Source: Cloacibacterium sp046296655
GTDB lineage: Bacteria; Bacteroidota; Bacteroidia; Flavobacteriales; Weeksellaceae
Length of the DNA: 64,000 nucleotides
Direction of reading: 5' to 3'
Assembly (NCBI GenBank): GCA_046296655.1
Contig: JBKBLE010000001.1
Span: 1 to 64,000, forward strand
Numbering within the stretch: position 1 is the stretch's first letter; the number at the start of each line of letters is the position of its first letter. Position numbers and translations under genes: made by a program. Below are positions 34,092 to 41,638 of the stretch, piece by piece. The notes beneath the pieces are model-generated. The model worked only from the letters and a program-made list of their open reading frames with translations, had not been told where the DNA came from and ran no database searches.

Positions 34092-34262
34092 ATGATAGCA
34101 ATTATAGACTACGATGCAGGGAATGTAAAATCCGTTCAAAATGCCTTGAAAAAATTAGGTTTTGAAGCGGAAATTACTTCTGACATTGAAACGATAATAA
34201 ATGCTGATAAAGTGATTTTTCCAGCAGTAGGAGATGCTTCTTCGGCGGTGAAAAAATCCTAA
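34092..34262 (+). pseudogene. hisH: hisH fragment (imidazole glycerol phosphate synthase glutaminase)
   Basis: 56 codons match the HisH N-terminus (MIAIIDYDAGNVKSVQNALKKLGF, VIFPAVGDASSAV), then a stop. The catalytic Cys-His-Glu part (normal length about 195 aa) is missing. The fragment joins directly to a late part of hisF, so the hisH end, all of hisA and the start of hisF are lost. The joint lies in AAAAAATCCT. Confidence 0.9.
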
Positions 34263-34685
34263 TTTAATTAAAACTTTTGCAGATAAATTCGGGAGTCAAT
34301 GCGTAGTGGTGGCGATAGATTCTAAACAATTTGGAGACGAAGATTACGTTTTCGTGAACGGAGGAAGAATAAAAACCGACTATAAAACCCATGATTGGGC
34401 GAAAAAAGTAGAAGAGTTAGGAGCAGAGAAATTCTTTTGACTTCTATGGATTTTGATGGTACAAAGCAAGGTTTTGATGTGAGATTGCTCAATGAAATTT
34501 CTAATATTGTCAATATTCCCATTATCGCTTCTGGAGGTGCAGGAAAAATGGAAGATTTTACCGAAGTTTTTAGCGACACGAAAGCAACTGGAGCTTTAGC
34601 AGCAAGTATTTTCCACTTTGGAGAAATTAATATCAACGATTTAAAACAAGTTTTAAAACAACAAAATATTGCCATAAGATTTTAG
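34255..34685 (+). pseudogene. hisF: hisF fragment with frameshift
   Basis: The first frame, from 34255, reads NPNLIKTFADKFGSQCVVVAIDSK and GGRIKTDYKTHDWAKKVEELGAE, matching about residue 115 onward of HisF. It includes the Asp in AIDSK that contributes to catalysis. A one-base deletion in the A-run at 34429-34431 puts a TGA at 34438. The next frame then continues without loss (LLTSMDFDGTKQGF to ALAASIFHFGEI), ending at 34685. The N-terminal half with the other catalytic Asp is gone, so the gene is dead even if the frameshift is a reading error. Confidence 0.9.
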
Positions 34686-34725
34686 ATTTACGATTTTAGA
34701 TTTTAAAATTCAAATCAAAGACTTT
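34677..34725. repeat. 7-nt period repeat array after hisF
   Basis: Heptads of the form AGATTTT or AGATTTA start at the end of the hisF frame and run into the gap, matching the TTTAGAT units in the hisG-hisH gap. Confidence 0.6.
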
Positions 34726-34753
34726 TTCAGGTCTCATCTAATAAATAATTTTG

Positions 34754-34817
34754 AAATTCCGTAGGAATTTATGGTTTGTAGAATATAGAATTAATAGTAA
34801 TAGAGCTCCGTAGGAGC
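34754..34817. repeat. GTA-loop hairpin pair
   Basis: AAATTCC-GTA-GGAATTT (34754-34770) and GCTCC-GTA-GGAGC (34805-34817) share the core TCCGTAGGA and differ outside it, yet both keep pairing. They lie in the 150-bp gap before hisIE. Confidence 0.6.
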
Positions 34818-34835
34818 GAAACAAAAAATATAAAA

Positions 34836-35417
34836 ATGATAAATTTTGAAAAAGGAAACGGATTAATTCCTGCAATTATACAAGACGAAACCACATTACA
34901 AGTGTTAATGCTCGGTTTTATGAATGAAGAGGCCCTAAAATTAACAGAAGAAACAGGGAAGGTTCACTTTTTTAGCAGAACCAAAGATAGAATTTGGTTA
35001 AAAGGTGAATCTTCTGAAAATTATTTATATGTAAAAAGCATCGAAAAAGACTGTGATGATGATACTTTATTGATTAAAGTAAAGCTTACGAATGTGGTTT
35101 GTCGTACCGGAAATTTCAGTTGTTTTGGAGAAAAAGATACCAAAGGTTTTCTGTATGAATTAGAATCGATTATCAACCAAAGAATTGATGAAAATGTAGA
35201 AGGTTCTTATACTTCAAAACTCTACCAAAGAGGCATCAATATAGTAGCTCAAAAAGTAGGAGAGGAAGCAGTAGAATTGGTAATTGAGGCAAAAGATAAT
35301 AACGATGATTTGTTCAAAAACGAAGCAGCAGATTTATTGTTTCACTTTTTAATTTTATTGAAAGCTAAAAATTTCAAATTAAAAGATATTGAAGAAGTTT
35401 TGAGAGGAAGACATTAA
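34836..35417 (+). CDS. hisI: bifunctional phosphoribosyl-AMP cyclohydrolase / phosphoribosyl-ATP pyrophosphatase
   Basis: Steps two and three of histidine synthesis in one protein (HisIE). It is 193 aa. The HisI part (about 1-110) contains the metal-binding features KDCDDDTLL and CRTGNFSCFGEKD; the HisE part (about 110-193) has the acidic helix EEAVELVIEAKDNNDDLFKNEAADLLFHFL. It is the only intact gene of the operon, but without HisG it has no source of substrate. It may survive by recent loss of the other genes or by working on other nucleotides. A bidirectional terminator separates it from trpA. Confidence 0.94.
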   Translation: MINFEKGNGLIPAIIQDETTLQVLMLGFMNEEALKLTEETGKVHFFSRTKDRIWLKGESSENYLYVKSIEKDCDDDTLLIKVKLTNVVCRTGNFSCFGEKDTKGFLYELESIINQRIDENVEGSYTSKLYQRGINIVAQKVGEEAVELVIEAKDNNDDLFKNEAADLLFHFLILLKAKNFKLKDIEEVLRGRH

Positions 35418-35419
35418 CA

Positions 35420-35446
35420 AAAAACAGAGCAATTTGCTCTGTTTTT
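35420..35446. terminator. bidirectional terminator between hisI and trpA
   Basis: A 13-bp stem (35420-35432 with 35434-35446) has A-residues on one side and T-residues on the other, ending both convergent units. Confidence 0.85.
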
Positions 35447-36177
35447 TATTTGATAGATTTGATGAAAGCTTCCGCTTTTTCTTTCCAATCTTTATTTTCT
35501 AAAAGAATTTTCACAAAGGCTGTTCCTATAATTCCGCCTTGTGATTTTTCTGTAACTTGTTCGAAATCAGTTTTGTTTTTAATTCCGAAACCAATCATTA
35601 CAGGATTTTTCAGTTTGATGGAAGCCAATTTATTCAAATATTCTTCGTTTTTCACTTCTTTGTTTTCGTTTCCTGTGGTAGAAGAACTAGAAACGGCATA
35701 CAAAAATCCTGAACTCAAAGAATCTAAATATTTGATGCGCTCTTCCGAAGTTTCTGGAGTCACCAAAAAGGTGAAATTCAATCCATATTTCTCTAAAATA
35801 GGTTGATAATTTCTTTCAAATTCAATCGGTGGTAAATCTGGAATAATCAATCCCGAAACTCCAGAATTGGCACATTCTTCACAGAATTTTTCAAAACCAA
35901 AACTCAAAACAGGGTTAATATAACCCATTAAAATCACAGGAATTTTGATTTCATCTTTCACCGATTTCAGTTGAGAAAAAAGTTTAGCGATGGTCATTCC
36001 GTTAGACAGAGCCAATTCATGTGCTTCCTGTATAACTGGGCCATCTGCAACGGGATCAGAATAAGGCATCCCAATTTCCATCATATCTGCGCCAGAATTC
36101 TGGATGGTTTTCATGATTTCTGCAGTATCTTCCAGAGTGGGAATTCCCGCAGTAAAATATATATTTAATTTTTTCAT
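35446..36177 (-). CDS. trpA: tryptophan synthase alpha chain
   Basis: Cleaves indole-3-glycerol phosphate to indole and glyceraldehyde 3-phosphate. It is 243 aa and somewhat shorter than the E. coli chain (268). The TIM-barrel features are intact: MEIGMPYSDPVADGPVIQ holds the catalytic Glu near residue 36, GYINPVLSFG follows, and SSGFLYAVSSSSTTG with GFGIKNKTDFE makes the phosphate-binding part. It is the last gene of the trp operon. Confidence 0.96.
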   Translation of the reverse strand: MKKLNIYFTAGIPTLEDTAEIMKTIQNSGADMMEIGMPYSDPVADGPVIQEAHELALSNGMTIAKLFSQLKSVKDEIKIPVILMGYINPVLSFGFEKFCEECANSGVSGLIIPDLPPIEFERNYQPILEKYGLNFTFLVTPETSEERIKYLDSLSSGFLYAVSSSSTTGNENKEVKNEEYLNKLASIKLKNPVMIGFGIKNKTDFEQVTEKSQGGIIGTAFVKILLENKDWKEKAEAFIKSIK

Positions 36178-36189
36178 TTTAATATCTTT

Positions 36190-36984
36190 TTATTTGATAA
36201 ATATTTCGCCTTTTAAATAGGTTTTGCACTTTCCGCTGATGAGAACTCTATCATTTTTGAGTACACATTCTAAAACGCCACCACGTTTTGAAATTTGTTT
36301 TGCAGTAAGTTTAGTTTTACCCAATTTTTCTGCCCAAAAAGGAGTCAATGTAGTATGAGCAGAACCTGTAACAGGATCTTCGTTTACACCGCAATTTGGG
36401 CCAAAAAATCTGGATACAAAGTCAAAATTTTCTGAAATCGAGCTTACAATAATTCCTCTTGCATTAATTTTTGCAATTTCAGAAATGTTTGGTTCTATAT
36501 TTTGAATTTGATGTTCGTTTTCAAAAACCAATAGATAATCTGTTTTTCCTTGATAAGCTTCAATAGGTTGATACGCAAAACATTTTTCGAAAATAGCTAA
36601 ATCTTCCACTTTTTGGAGTTGGTCTACAGGAAAATCTAAGGTTAAAAAATCTCCGTTTTTAGTTACAGTTAGCGTTCCGCTGTTTCTAGAAAAGAAGTTG
36701 ATTTTTTCTCCTAAAAATCCTTCAAAATTCATCAATGAATAAGCGGAAGCTAATGTTGCGTGACCGCATAAATCTACTTCAACTTCTGGCGTAAACCAAC
36801 GGATTTCAAAACCATTTTCTACGGGAACAGTGAAAGCGGTTTCTGCCAAATTATTTTCGGCGGCGATTTTCTGCATTATATCTGCATCTAACCAATTTTC
36901 TAGCGGACAAACCGCTGCAGGATTTCCCGAAAATAAAGCGTCTGCAAAAGCGTCTATTTGATATATTTTTTGGCTCATTATCAA
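36190..36984 (-). CDS. PhzF-family isomerase-like protein
   Basis: 264 aa, diaminopimelate-epimerase fold. It opens QKIYQIDAFADALFSGNPAAVCPL, has the catalytic acid in AAENNLAETAFTVP (Glu near residue 47) and the conserved GCAT-like DLCGHATLASAY, and closes with NEDPVTGSAHTTLTPFW. These are the standard PhzF motifs. It lies between trpB and trpA, 12 nt from trpA, so is co-transcribed with the tryptophan genes. Phenazine genes are absent, so its substrate is unknown; a link to an anthranilate or chorismate side product is possible. Confidence 0.88.
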   Translation of the reverse strand: MIMSQKIYQIDAFADALFSGNPAAVCPLENWLDADIMQKIAAENNLAETAFTVPVENGFEIRWFTPEVEVDLCGHATLASAYSLMNFEGFLGEKINFFSRNSGTLTVTKNGDFLTLDFPVDQLQKVEDLAIFEKCFAYQPIEAYQGKTDYLLVFENEHQIQNIEPNISEIAKINARGIIVSSISENFDFVSRFFGPNCGVNEDPVTGSAHTTLTPFWAEKLGKTKLTAKQISKRGGVLECVLKNDRVLISGKCKTYLKGEIFIK

Positions 36985-37024
36985 TACTTGAGTTTAATTT
37001 TTATTCAAAAATTTCTAATTTTTT

Positions 37025-37134
37025 CTGAGTTGCGCCCCGACTTGAGCGGAAATCCTTTTTTTTCAATGGCAAAAGCATTGGCAAAAAAAGATTGGGAGCG
37101 GAAGGCGGAATTTGGCGCCATAAAAAACTTCCAG
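37025..37134. repeat. GC-rich dispersed intergenic element
   Basis: It holds GTTGCGCCCCGACTTGAGCG (37029-37048), then AAAAAAGATTGGGAGCGGAA and GGCGCCATAAAAAAC. GC content is higher than the surroundings. Such phrases recur between genes in Chryseobacterium-like genomes, as I recall. It fills most of the trpB-phzF gap together with a heptad array. Confidence 0.45.
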
Positions 37135-37162
37135 CTTCTAGCTTCTAGCTTCTAACTTCTAG
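37135..37162. repeat. 7-nt period repeat array over the trpB stop
   Basis: CTTCTAG three times and CTTCTAA once, in register. The trpB stop (37145-37147) and last codons (EVRS) lie inside the array. Confidence 0.75.
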
Positions 37163-38335
37163 CATTTTCAGGTAAGTTTCCATATCTTTATCGCCTCTTC
37201 CGCTTAAACAAATCACCACCACATCATCTTTTTGGAAGTTTTTCTTCTTCAGAACGTGCAAAGCGTGAGAACTTTCCAAAGCAGGAATGATGCCTTCTAA
37301 TTTGGTGAGTTCAAAAGCAGATTCTAGCGCTTCGTCATCATTAATGCTGAAAAATTCTGCACGATTATTTTTAAACAAATTCGCGTGAAAAGGTCCAATT
37401 CCTGGATAATCCAATCCCGCAGAAATAGAATGTGGCTCGATAACTTGTCCATCATTGGTTTGCATCACAATGCTTTTGCTACCGTGCAAAACGCCTGTTG
37501 TTCCCAAGAAAGTTGTAGCTGCAGATTTTCCAGAATTTACGCCAAAACCGCCAGCTTCTGCTGCGATAATTTTTACACTTGGTTCATCTACAAAATGGTA
37601 GAAAGTTCCTGCAGCATTGCTTCCGCCACCAACACAAGCAATGACGTAATCTGGATTTTCTCTCCCGATTTTCTCTTTCAATTGCCATTTAATTTCCTCA
37701 GAAATTACACTCTGGAATCTCGCCACCAAATCAGGAAAAGGATGCGGACCAACTACACTTCCGATGATGTAATGCGTAGTAGTAGCGTTGTTAATCCAGT
37801 CTCTTAAAGCTTCATTTACAGCGTCTTTCAAAGTTTTAGAACCCGAAGTTGCGGGTACAACTTTTGCGCCGAGCATTTTCATTCTAGCAACGTTGGGAGC
37901 TTGTCTTGCAATGTCGATTTCGCCCATATAAACGATGCATTCTAAATTTATTAAAGCGCAAGCTGTAGCTGTTGCAACACCGTGTTGACCAGCTCCAGTT
38001 TCGGCAATAATTCTCTTTTTTCCTAGTTTTTTGGCGAGTAACACTTGTCCGAGTGCGTTATTGATTTTGTGTGCGCCTGTATGGTTTAAATCTTCACGTT
38101 TTAGATAAACGTTAGTGCCATATTTTTCGCTTAAATTTTTCGCAAAATATAGTGGAGTAGCTCTACCAACATAATCTTTGAGCAAATCATTAAGTTCTTT
38201 TTTAAACTCTTCAGATTCTATAATTTCTATATAATTTTGTTGAAGTTCTTCCACGTTTGGATAGAGCATTTCTGGAACAAATGCGCCTCCAAATTTTCCG
38301 TAATATCCGTTTTCGTCGGGGTTTCTATATGTCAT
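37145..38335 (-). CDS. trpB: tryptophan synthase beta chain
   Basis: A PLP enzyme that joins indole and serine to give tryptophan. It is 396 aa, the normal length. The Schiff-base Lys is in HTGAHKINNALGQ near residue 87, with the phosphate clamp CVGGGSNAAGTF and the catalytic Glu in AETGAGQHGVATA. It is followed after 160 nt by phzF and overlaps trpF by four bases (ATGA), a coupled start. The final EVRS residues are encoded by a heptad repeat array, so the C-terminal end differs from the family norm. Confidence 0.96.
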   Translation of the reverse strand: MTYRNPDENGYYGKFGGAFVPEMLYPNVEELQQNYIEIIESEEFKKELNDLLKDYVGRATPLYFAKNLSEKYGTNVYLKREDLNHTGAHKINNALGQVLLAKKLGKKRIIAETGAGQHGVATATACALINLECIVYMGEIDIARQAPNVARMKMLGAKVVPATSGSKTLKDAVNEALRDWINNATTTHYIIGSVVGPHPFPDLVARFQSVISEEIKWQLKEKIGRENPDYVIACVGGGSNAAGTFYHFVDEPSVKIIAAEAGGFGVNSGKSAATTFLGTTGVLHGSKSIVMQTNDGQVIEPHSISAGLDYPGIGPFHANLFKNNRAEFFSINDDEALESAFELTKLEGIIPALESSHALHVLKKKNFQKDDVVVICLSGRGDKDMETYLKMLEVRS

Positions 38336-39039
38336 TTTAATAATGATTTTAATGTTTTTATTTTCTCAATATCTTTAATTCCAGGTTCAATTTCAAATTT
38401 AGAATTGATATCTAAAGCAAAAGGTGTGTTTAACTTTGTCAAAGTTTTATTTTCACGCATATTAACTTTGACAAAGTTTTGTAAATTTTTAATGTTTTCC
38501 AAAGAAATTCCACCGCTCAAAAAATATGGAATTGGAATTTCTATTTCATTGAGAATTTTCCAATCAAAAGTTTTTCCTGTTCCGCCAAAAGCTTTGCTGT
38601 CTGTGTCGAACAGTAGATTTGAGATTTGAGATTTAGCTTCGCTCAGTTCGGCTTCGCCTTGTGTGAGATTTGAGATTTTTGAAATTTCATTTTTGAATTT
38701 TTCAAAATCATTTCCAATTCTAATTACTTTTATGATTTTAATATTTTTGCTCAAACTTAGCCTTAACTTTTTTACAAATTCTTCATCTTCATCTCCGTGC
38801 AATTGAATAAAACTGAGTTTTGCTTTTTCTGAAATTTCGCTAATTTTTTCAACCGTTTCATTTACAAAAACGCCTACTTTTCCTTGATGATTAATTTCTG
38901 AAATTTCTTCTAAGCTTAGATGATTTAATACAAATCTCGGAGATTTTTCATAAAATATAAAGCCTAAAAAATCGGTGTTCAAAGAAATTAATTCTTGAAT
39001 TTGATTAATTTTTGTAAGTCCACAAACTTTCAGTTTCAT
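38332..39039 (-). CDS. trpF: phosphoribosylanthranilate isomerase with palindromic insert
   Basis: The third step of tryptophan synthesis. It is 235 aa, longer than the usual 200-210. The active-site Cys is in MKLKVCGLTKINQIQ (C6) and the Asp near the middle in LLFDTDSKAFGGTGKTFDW (catalytic Asp of strand 5). The extra length includes about 15 residues (roughly VKVNMRENKTLTKLN) between SLENIKNLQNF and TPFALDINSKFEIEPG. These are encoded by a 47-bp palindromic element at 38432-38478. The insert is in frame and lies in a loop before the last conserved phosphate-binding region, so activity may be kept. Another short stretch (LTQGEAELSEAKSQIS) also looks additional. Confidence 0.93.
   Translation of the reverse strand: MKLKVCGLTKINQIQELISLNTDFLGFIFYEKSPRFVLNHLSLEEISEINHQGKVGVFVNETVEKISEISEKAKLSFIQLHGDEDEEFVKKLRLSLSKNIKIIKVIRIGNDFEKFKNEISKISNLTQGEAELSEAKSQISNLLFDTDSKAFGGTGKTFDWKILNEIEIPIPYFLSGGISLENIKNLQNFVKVNMRENKTLTKLNTPFALDINSKFEIEPGIKDIEKIKTLKSLLK
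38432..38478. repeat. palindromic element inserted in trpF
   Basis: AACTTTGTCAAAGTT (38432-38446) and AACTTTGACAAAGTT (38464-38478) flank 17 nt. Both arms match the intergenic palindrome at 6875-6909. The insert keeps the trpF frame. Confidence 0.8.
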
Positions 39040-39049
39040 AATTTAAGTT

Positions 39050-39102
39050 TTGGCTAAAGCCAATTTGATTTTTTTAATTTTTAAAACGGGCTAAAGCCCG
39101 TT
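39050..39102. repeat. two palindromes with common core GGCTAAAGCC
   Basis: TTGGCTAAAGCCAA (39050-39063) and AACGGGCTAAAGCCCGTT (39085-39102) share the core and differ outside it with matching changes in both arms. They are in the trpC-trpF gap. Confidence 0.65.
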
Positions 39103-39124
39103 CCTATTGATGAAAAATTAATAA

Positions 39125-39172
39125 TCATAACAGTAACACATTACCAAAGCATCAAATTATCACATCAACAAA
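39125..39172. repeat. 8-nt period repeat array over the trpC stop
   Basis: Octads TCATAACA, GTAACACA, TTACCAAA, GCATCAAA, TTATCACA and TCAACAAA. The trpC stop and last residues (FVDVII) are inside the array. Confidence 0.65.
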
Positions 39173-39928
39173 TTCTTTGAATTTGTTTCCCGGATTTTTG
39201 TTTTTCATGAAATATTCTCCCATCAAGAAAGCATCAAATCCTTTTTCTTTCAAGAATTTAAAATCTTCCACATTGTAAATGCCACTTTCGGCAACCGACA
39301 AAGTTTCTTTTGGAAGCAAGTTTTTCAGATTGACAGAATGTTGTAAATCTACTTTGAAATCTTTCAAATTACGGTTGTTGATGCCGACCAAATCAATTTC
39401 AGAATTGAAATGTTCTAATTCTTCTTCGGTGTGAATTTCCAGTAAAACTTCTAAATTCAATTCGTGTGCTAAAGCTGTAAATTCCTGAACTTGACTAGAA
39501 GAAAGACAAGCTGCAATCAATAAAATGACATCTGCACCAATAGATTTTGCTTCGTAAAATTGGTATTCGTCTACCATAAAATCTTTCCTTAAAATCGGAA
39601 TATTCACAGAATTTCTCACGCTCAAAATATCCTCAAAACTACCTCCGAAGAAATCTTTATCTGTGAGAATAGAAATACCACTTGCACCGAATTCTTCATA
39701 TTTTGTTACCACTTCTAAAGGTGAAAATTTATCGTTGATAACTCCTTTTGAAGGCGATTGTCTCTTGTATTCAGCAATAATTCCGTTTCTAGATTTTACC
39801 GATTCTTTCAAAGAAAAAGTTTTTCTTCCGAAAAATTCAGAATTTTTCAGTTCTTCAACAGAAATTTTACTTTTTGAGAAAGCAATTTCTTCCCTTTTTC
39901 GAGCTACTATTTTATCTAAAATATTCAT
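39152..39928 (-). CDS. trpC: indole-3-glycerol-phosphate synthase
   Basis: Closes the indole ring with loss of CO2. It is 258 aa from MNILDKIVARKREEIAFSK, the family's usual opening; the ORF extends 8 residues further upstream but those come from a dispersed repeat phrase. Catalytic residues are visible in IIAEYKRQSPSKG (Lys near 53), PILRKDFMVDEYQ and VAESGIYNVEDF. The C-terminus is encoded inside an octad array. The gene is separated from trpF by 112 nt that hold repeat palindromes. Confidence 0.95.
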   Translation of the reverse strand: MNILDKIVARKREEIAFSKSKISVEELKNSEFFGRKTFSLKESVKSRNGIIAEYKRQSPSKGVINDKFSPLEVVTKYEEFGASGISILTDKDFFGGSFEDILSVRNSVNIPILRKDFMVDEYQFYEAKSIGADVILLIAACLSSSQVQEFTALAHELNLEVLLEIHTEEELEHFNSEIDLVGINNRNLKDFKVDLQHSVNLKNLLPKETLSVAESGIYNVEDFKFLKEKGFDAFLMGEYFMKNKNPGNKFKEFVDVII

Positions 39929-39935
39929 GTTTTTT

Positions 39936-40003
39936 TCTCTCGCTGATTTCACAGATTAAACCGATTTTTTTATCTACACAATCTGCATAATCCGCGAGAC
40001 TTA
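39936..40003. repeat. dispersed phrase upstream of trpC
   Basis: CTCGCTGATTTCACAGATTA and CAATCTGCATAATCCGCGAG form a loose inverted pair. It resembles the phrase at 15299-15375. Confidence 0.4.
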
Positions 40004-40990
40004 TTTTATAATTAATTTATTCAAACATTCTAGCGCTTTTCCGCTTTCTAAACTCTCTCTTGCAGCGGATAAACTTGCTTCATAATTTTCGTATTTTCCT
40101 GTGTTTTGAAGTGCTTTTGCAGCATTGGCAAAAACTACGGCATTTTGTTCATACGTTCCTTTTCCTTCTAAAATATTTCTGAAAATTTTGGCAGCTTCTT
40201 CTTTAGTATTTCCTCCAAAAATGGTTTCAGCTTCTATATTTTTAAATCTAAGTTCTTCGGCTGAAAAAATTTCTTCACCGTTTTTGTTGAAAATTTTGGT
40301 GTCACCTGTCAAAGAAATTTCGTCGTAACCGTCTAAAGCGTGAACCAACATAAAATCTTCATTGTTTTTCTGCAAAATATATTGATATAATCTAGCAATT
40401 TCTAAACTGTAAACTCCAATCATAGAAAATTTTGGTTTTGCAGGATTTACCAAAGGTCCTAAAAGATTGAAAAACGTTCTCAAACCCAAACCTTTTCTCA
40501 AAGGCGCAACAGATTTCAACGCTGGATGAAAAAGCGGAGCGTGAAGAAAACAGATGTTGGCTTTTTCTAAATCTTTCTTTAAATCTTCTTGATTATTTTT
40601 GAATTGATAACCCAATTCTTCCAAAACATTAGACGAACCAGAAATCGCAGAAACACCATAATTGCCGTGTTTTGCAACTTTTTGTCCGGTTCCCGCAACG
40701 ATAAAACTTGCCAAAGTAGAAATATTGAAGGTGTTTTTTCCATCGCCACCAGTTCCTACAATATCTACCAAATCGTGAGTTCCTAAATCTACTTTCACCG
40801 CTAAATCTAGCAAAGCTTCTCGGAAGCCTTGCATTTCTTCTAGCGTAATGCTTCGCATCATAAAAACGGTGATAAACGCCGAAACTTCTGTTTCATTGAA
40901 TTTATTTTGTGCAATTTCAATCATTATCGCTTTTGCTTCGGCTTTCGTCAAAGTTTGGTGATTGAAAAGGTATTGTAAAATTTGTTTCAT
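40001..40990 (-). CDS. trpD: anthranilate phosphoribosyltransferase
   Basis: Transfers phosphoribose from PRPP to anthranilate. It is 329 aa. The PRPP-binding glycine motif appears in VDIVGTGGDGKNTFNISTL near residue 80, followed by KHGNYGVSAISGSSNVLEELG. LGPLVNPAKPKFSMIGVYS is the conserved central motif. It lies 84 nt after trpG in an array-filled gap and opens in a 7-nt register at its start. Confidence 0.95.
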   Translation of the reverse strand: MKQILQYLFNHQTLTKAEAKAIMIEIAQNKFNETEVSAFITVFMMRSITLEEMQGFREALLDLAVKVDLGTHDLVDIVGTGGDGKNTFNISTLASFIVAGTGQKVAKHGNYGVSAISGSSNVLEELGYQFKNNQEDLKKDLEKANICFLHAPLFHPALKSVAPLRKGLGLRTFFNLLGPLVNPAKPKFSMIGVYSLEIARLYQYILQKNNEDFMLVHALDGYDEISLTGDTKIFNKNGEEIFSAEELRFKNIEAETIFGGNTKEEAAKIFRNILEGKGTYEQNAVVFANAAKALQNTGKYENYEASLSAARESLESGKALECLNKLIIK

Positions 40991-40993
40991 ATT

Positions 40994-41076
40994 TTGGTTG
41001 TTGGTTGATGGTTCTCAGTTGTTAGTTTTTGAATAGAGTTTTAAATCTATCAACCAACAACTGGCAACTATCAACT
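40994..41076. repeat. 7-nt period repeat array between trpG and trpD
   Basis: It reads TTGGTTG (twice), ATGGTTC and TCAGTTG, then, in the second part, ATCAACC, AACAACT, GGCAACT and ATCAACT. The trpG stop (41075-41077) is at its end. Confidence 0.75.
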
Positions 41077-41638
41077 ATTTTAAAAAATTCTCTAAAATCT
41101 GTCTTCCTTTTGGAGTTAAAATACTTTCAGGATGATATTGAACCGCGTGAACATCGTATTTCTTGTGTTTTAGGCTCATAATCATTCCAGAATCATCTAC
41201 AGAGGTAATTTCTAATTCCTCTGGGAAATCGTCAGGATTTACCGCCCAAGAATGATAGCGCCCAACTTCTAAAACTTCGGGTAAATTTTCTAGAATTTTG
41301 TGAGGTTTTATTTGTTTTGCTTCGGTGGCAACTCCGTGATAAATTTCGGAAAGATTGATGAGACTTCCTCCAAAAGCTTCTGCAATCGCTTGTTGCCCCA
41401 AACAAACTCCGAAAATAGATTTGGTTGGAGCATATTTTTTTATCACTTCTAATAAAATTCCCGCTTCTTCTGGAATTCCAGGGCCTGGAGAAAGGATGAT
41501 TTTATCATATTGATTGATGTCTTCCAAAGGAATTTCGTCATTTCTGAAGACATCTACTTTTTCGCCCAAAATTTGTTCTACAATTTGAACTAAATTATAG
41601 GTGAAACTATCGTAATTATCGAAAACTAAAACTTTCAT
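41075..41638 (-). CDS. trpG: anthranilate synthase component II (glutaminase)
   Basis: Supplies ammonia to TrpE for anthranilate synthesis. It is 187 aa, class I amidotransferase. The nucleophile Cys is in IFGVCLGQQAIAEAFGG near residue 80, and the His-Glu pair is in VQYHPESILTPKG near 169. It opens VLVFDNYDSFTYNLVQIVE. Its ATG overlaps the trpE stop by four bases, so the two are coupled. I see no sign of dual use for folate, though such glutaminases sometimes serve both pathways. Confidence 0.96.
   Translation of the reverse strand: MKVLVFDNYDSFTYNLVQIVEQILGEKVDVFRNDEIPLEDINQYDKIILSPGPGIPEEAGILLEVIKKYAPTKSIFGVCLGQQAIAEAFGGSLINLSEIYHGVATEAKQIKPHKILENLPEVLEVGRYHSWAVNPDDFPEELEITSVDDSGMIMSLKHKKYDVHAVQYHPESILTPKGRQILENFLK

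Noticed and set aside
36958..37155. 65-aa ORF across the trpB-phzF gap
   Set aside because: It translates a dispersed repeat and antisense of coding DNA.
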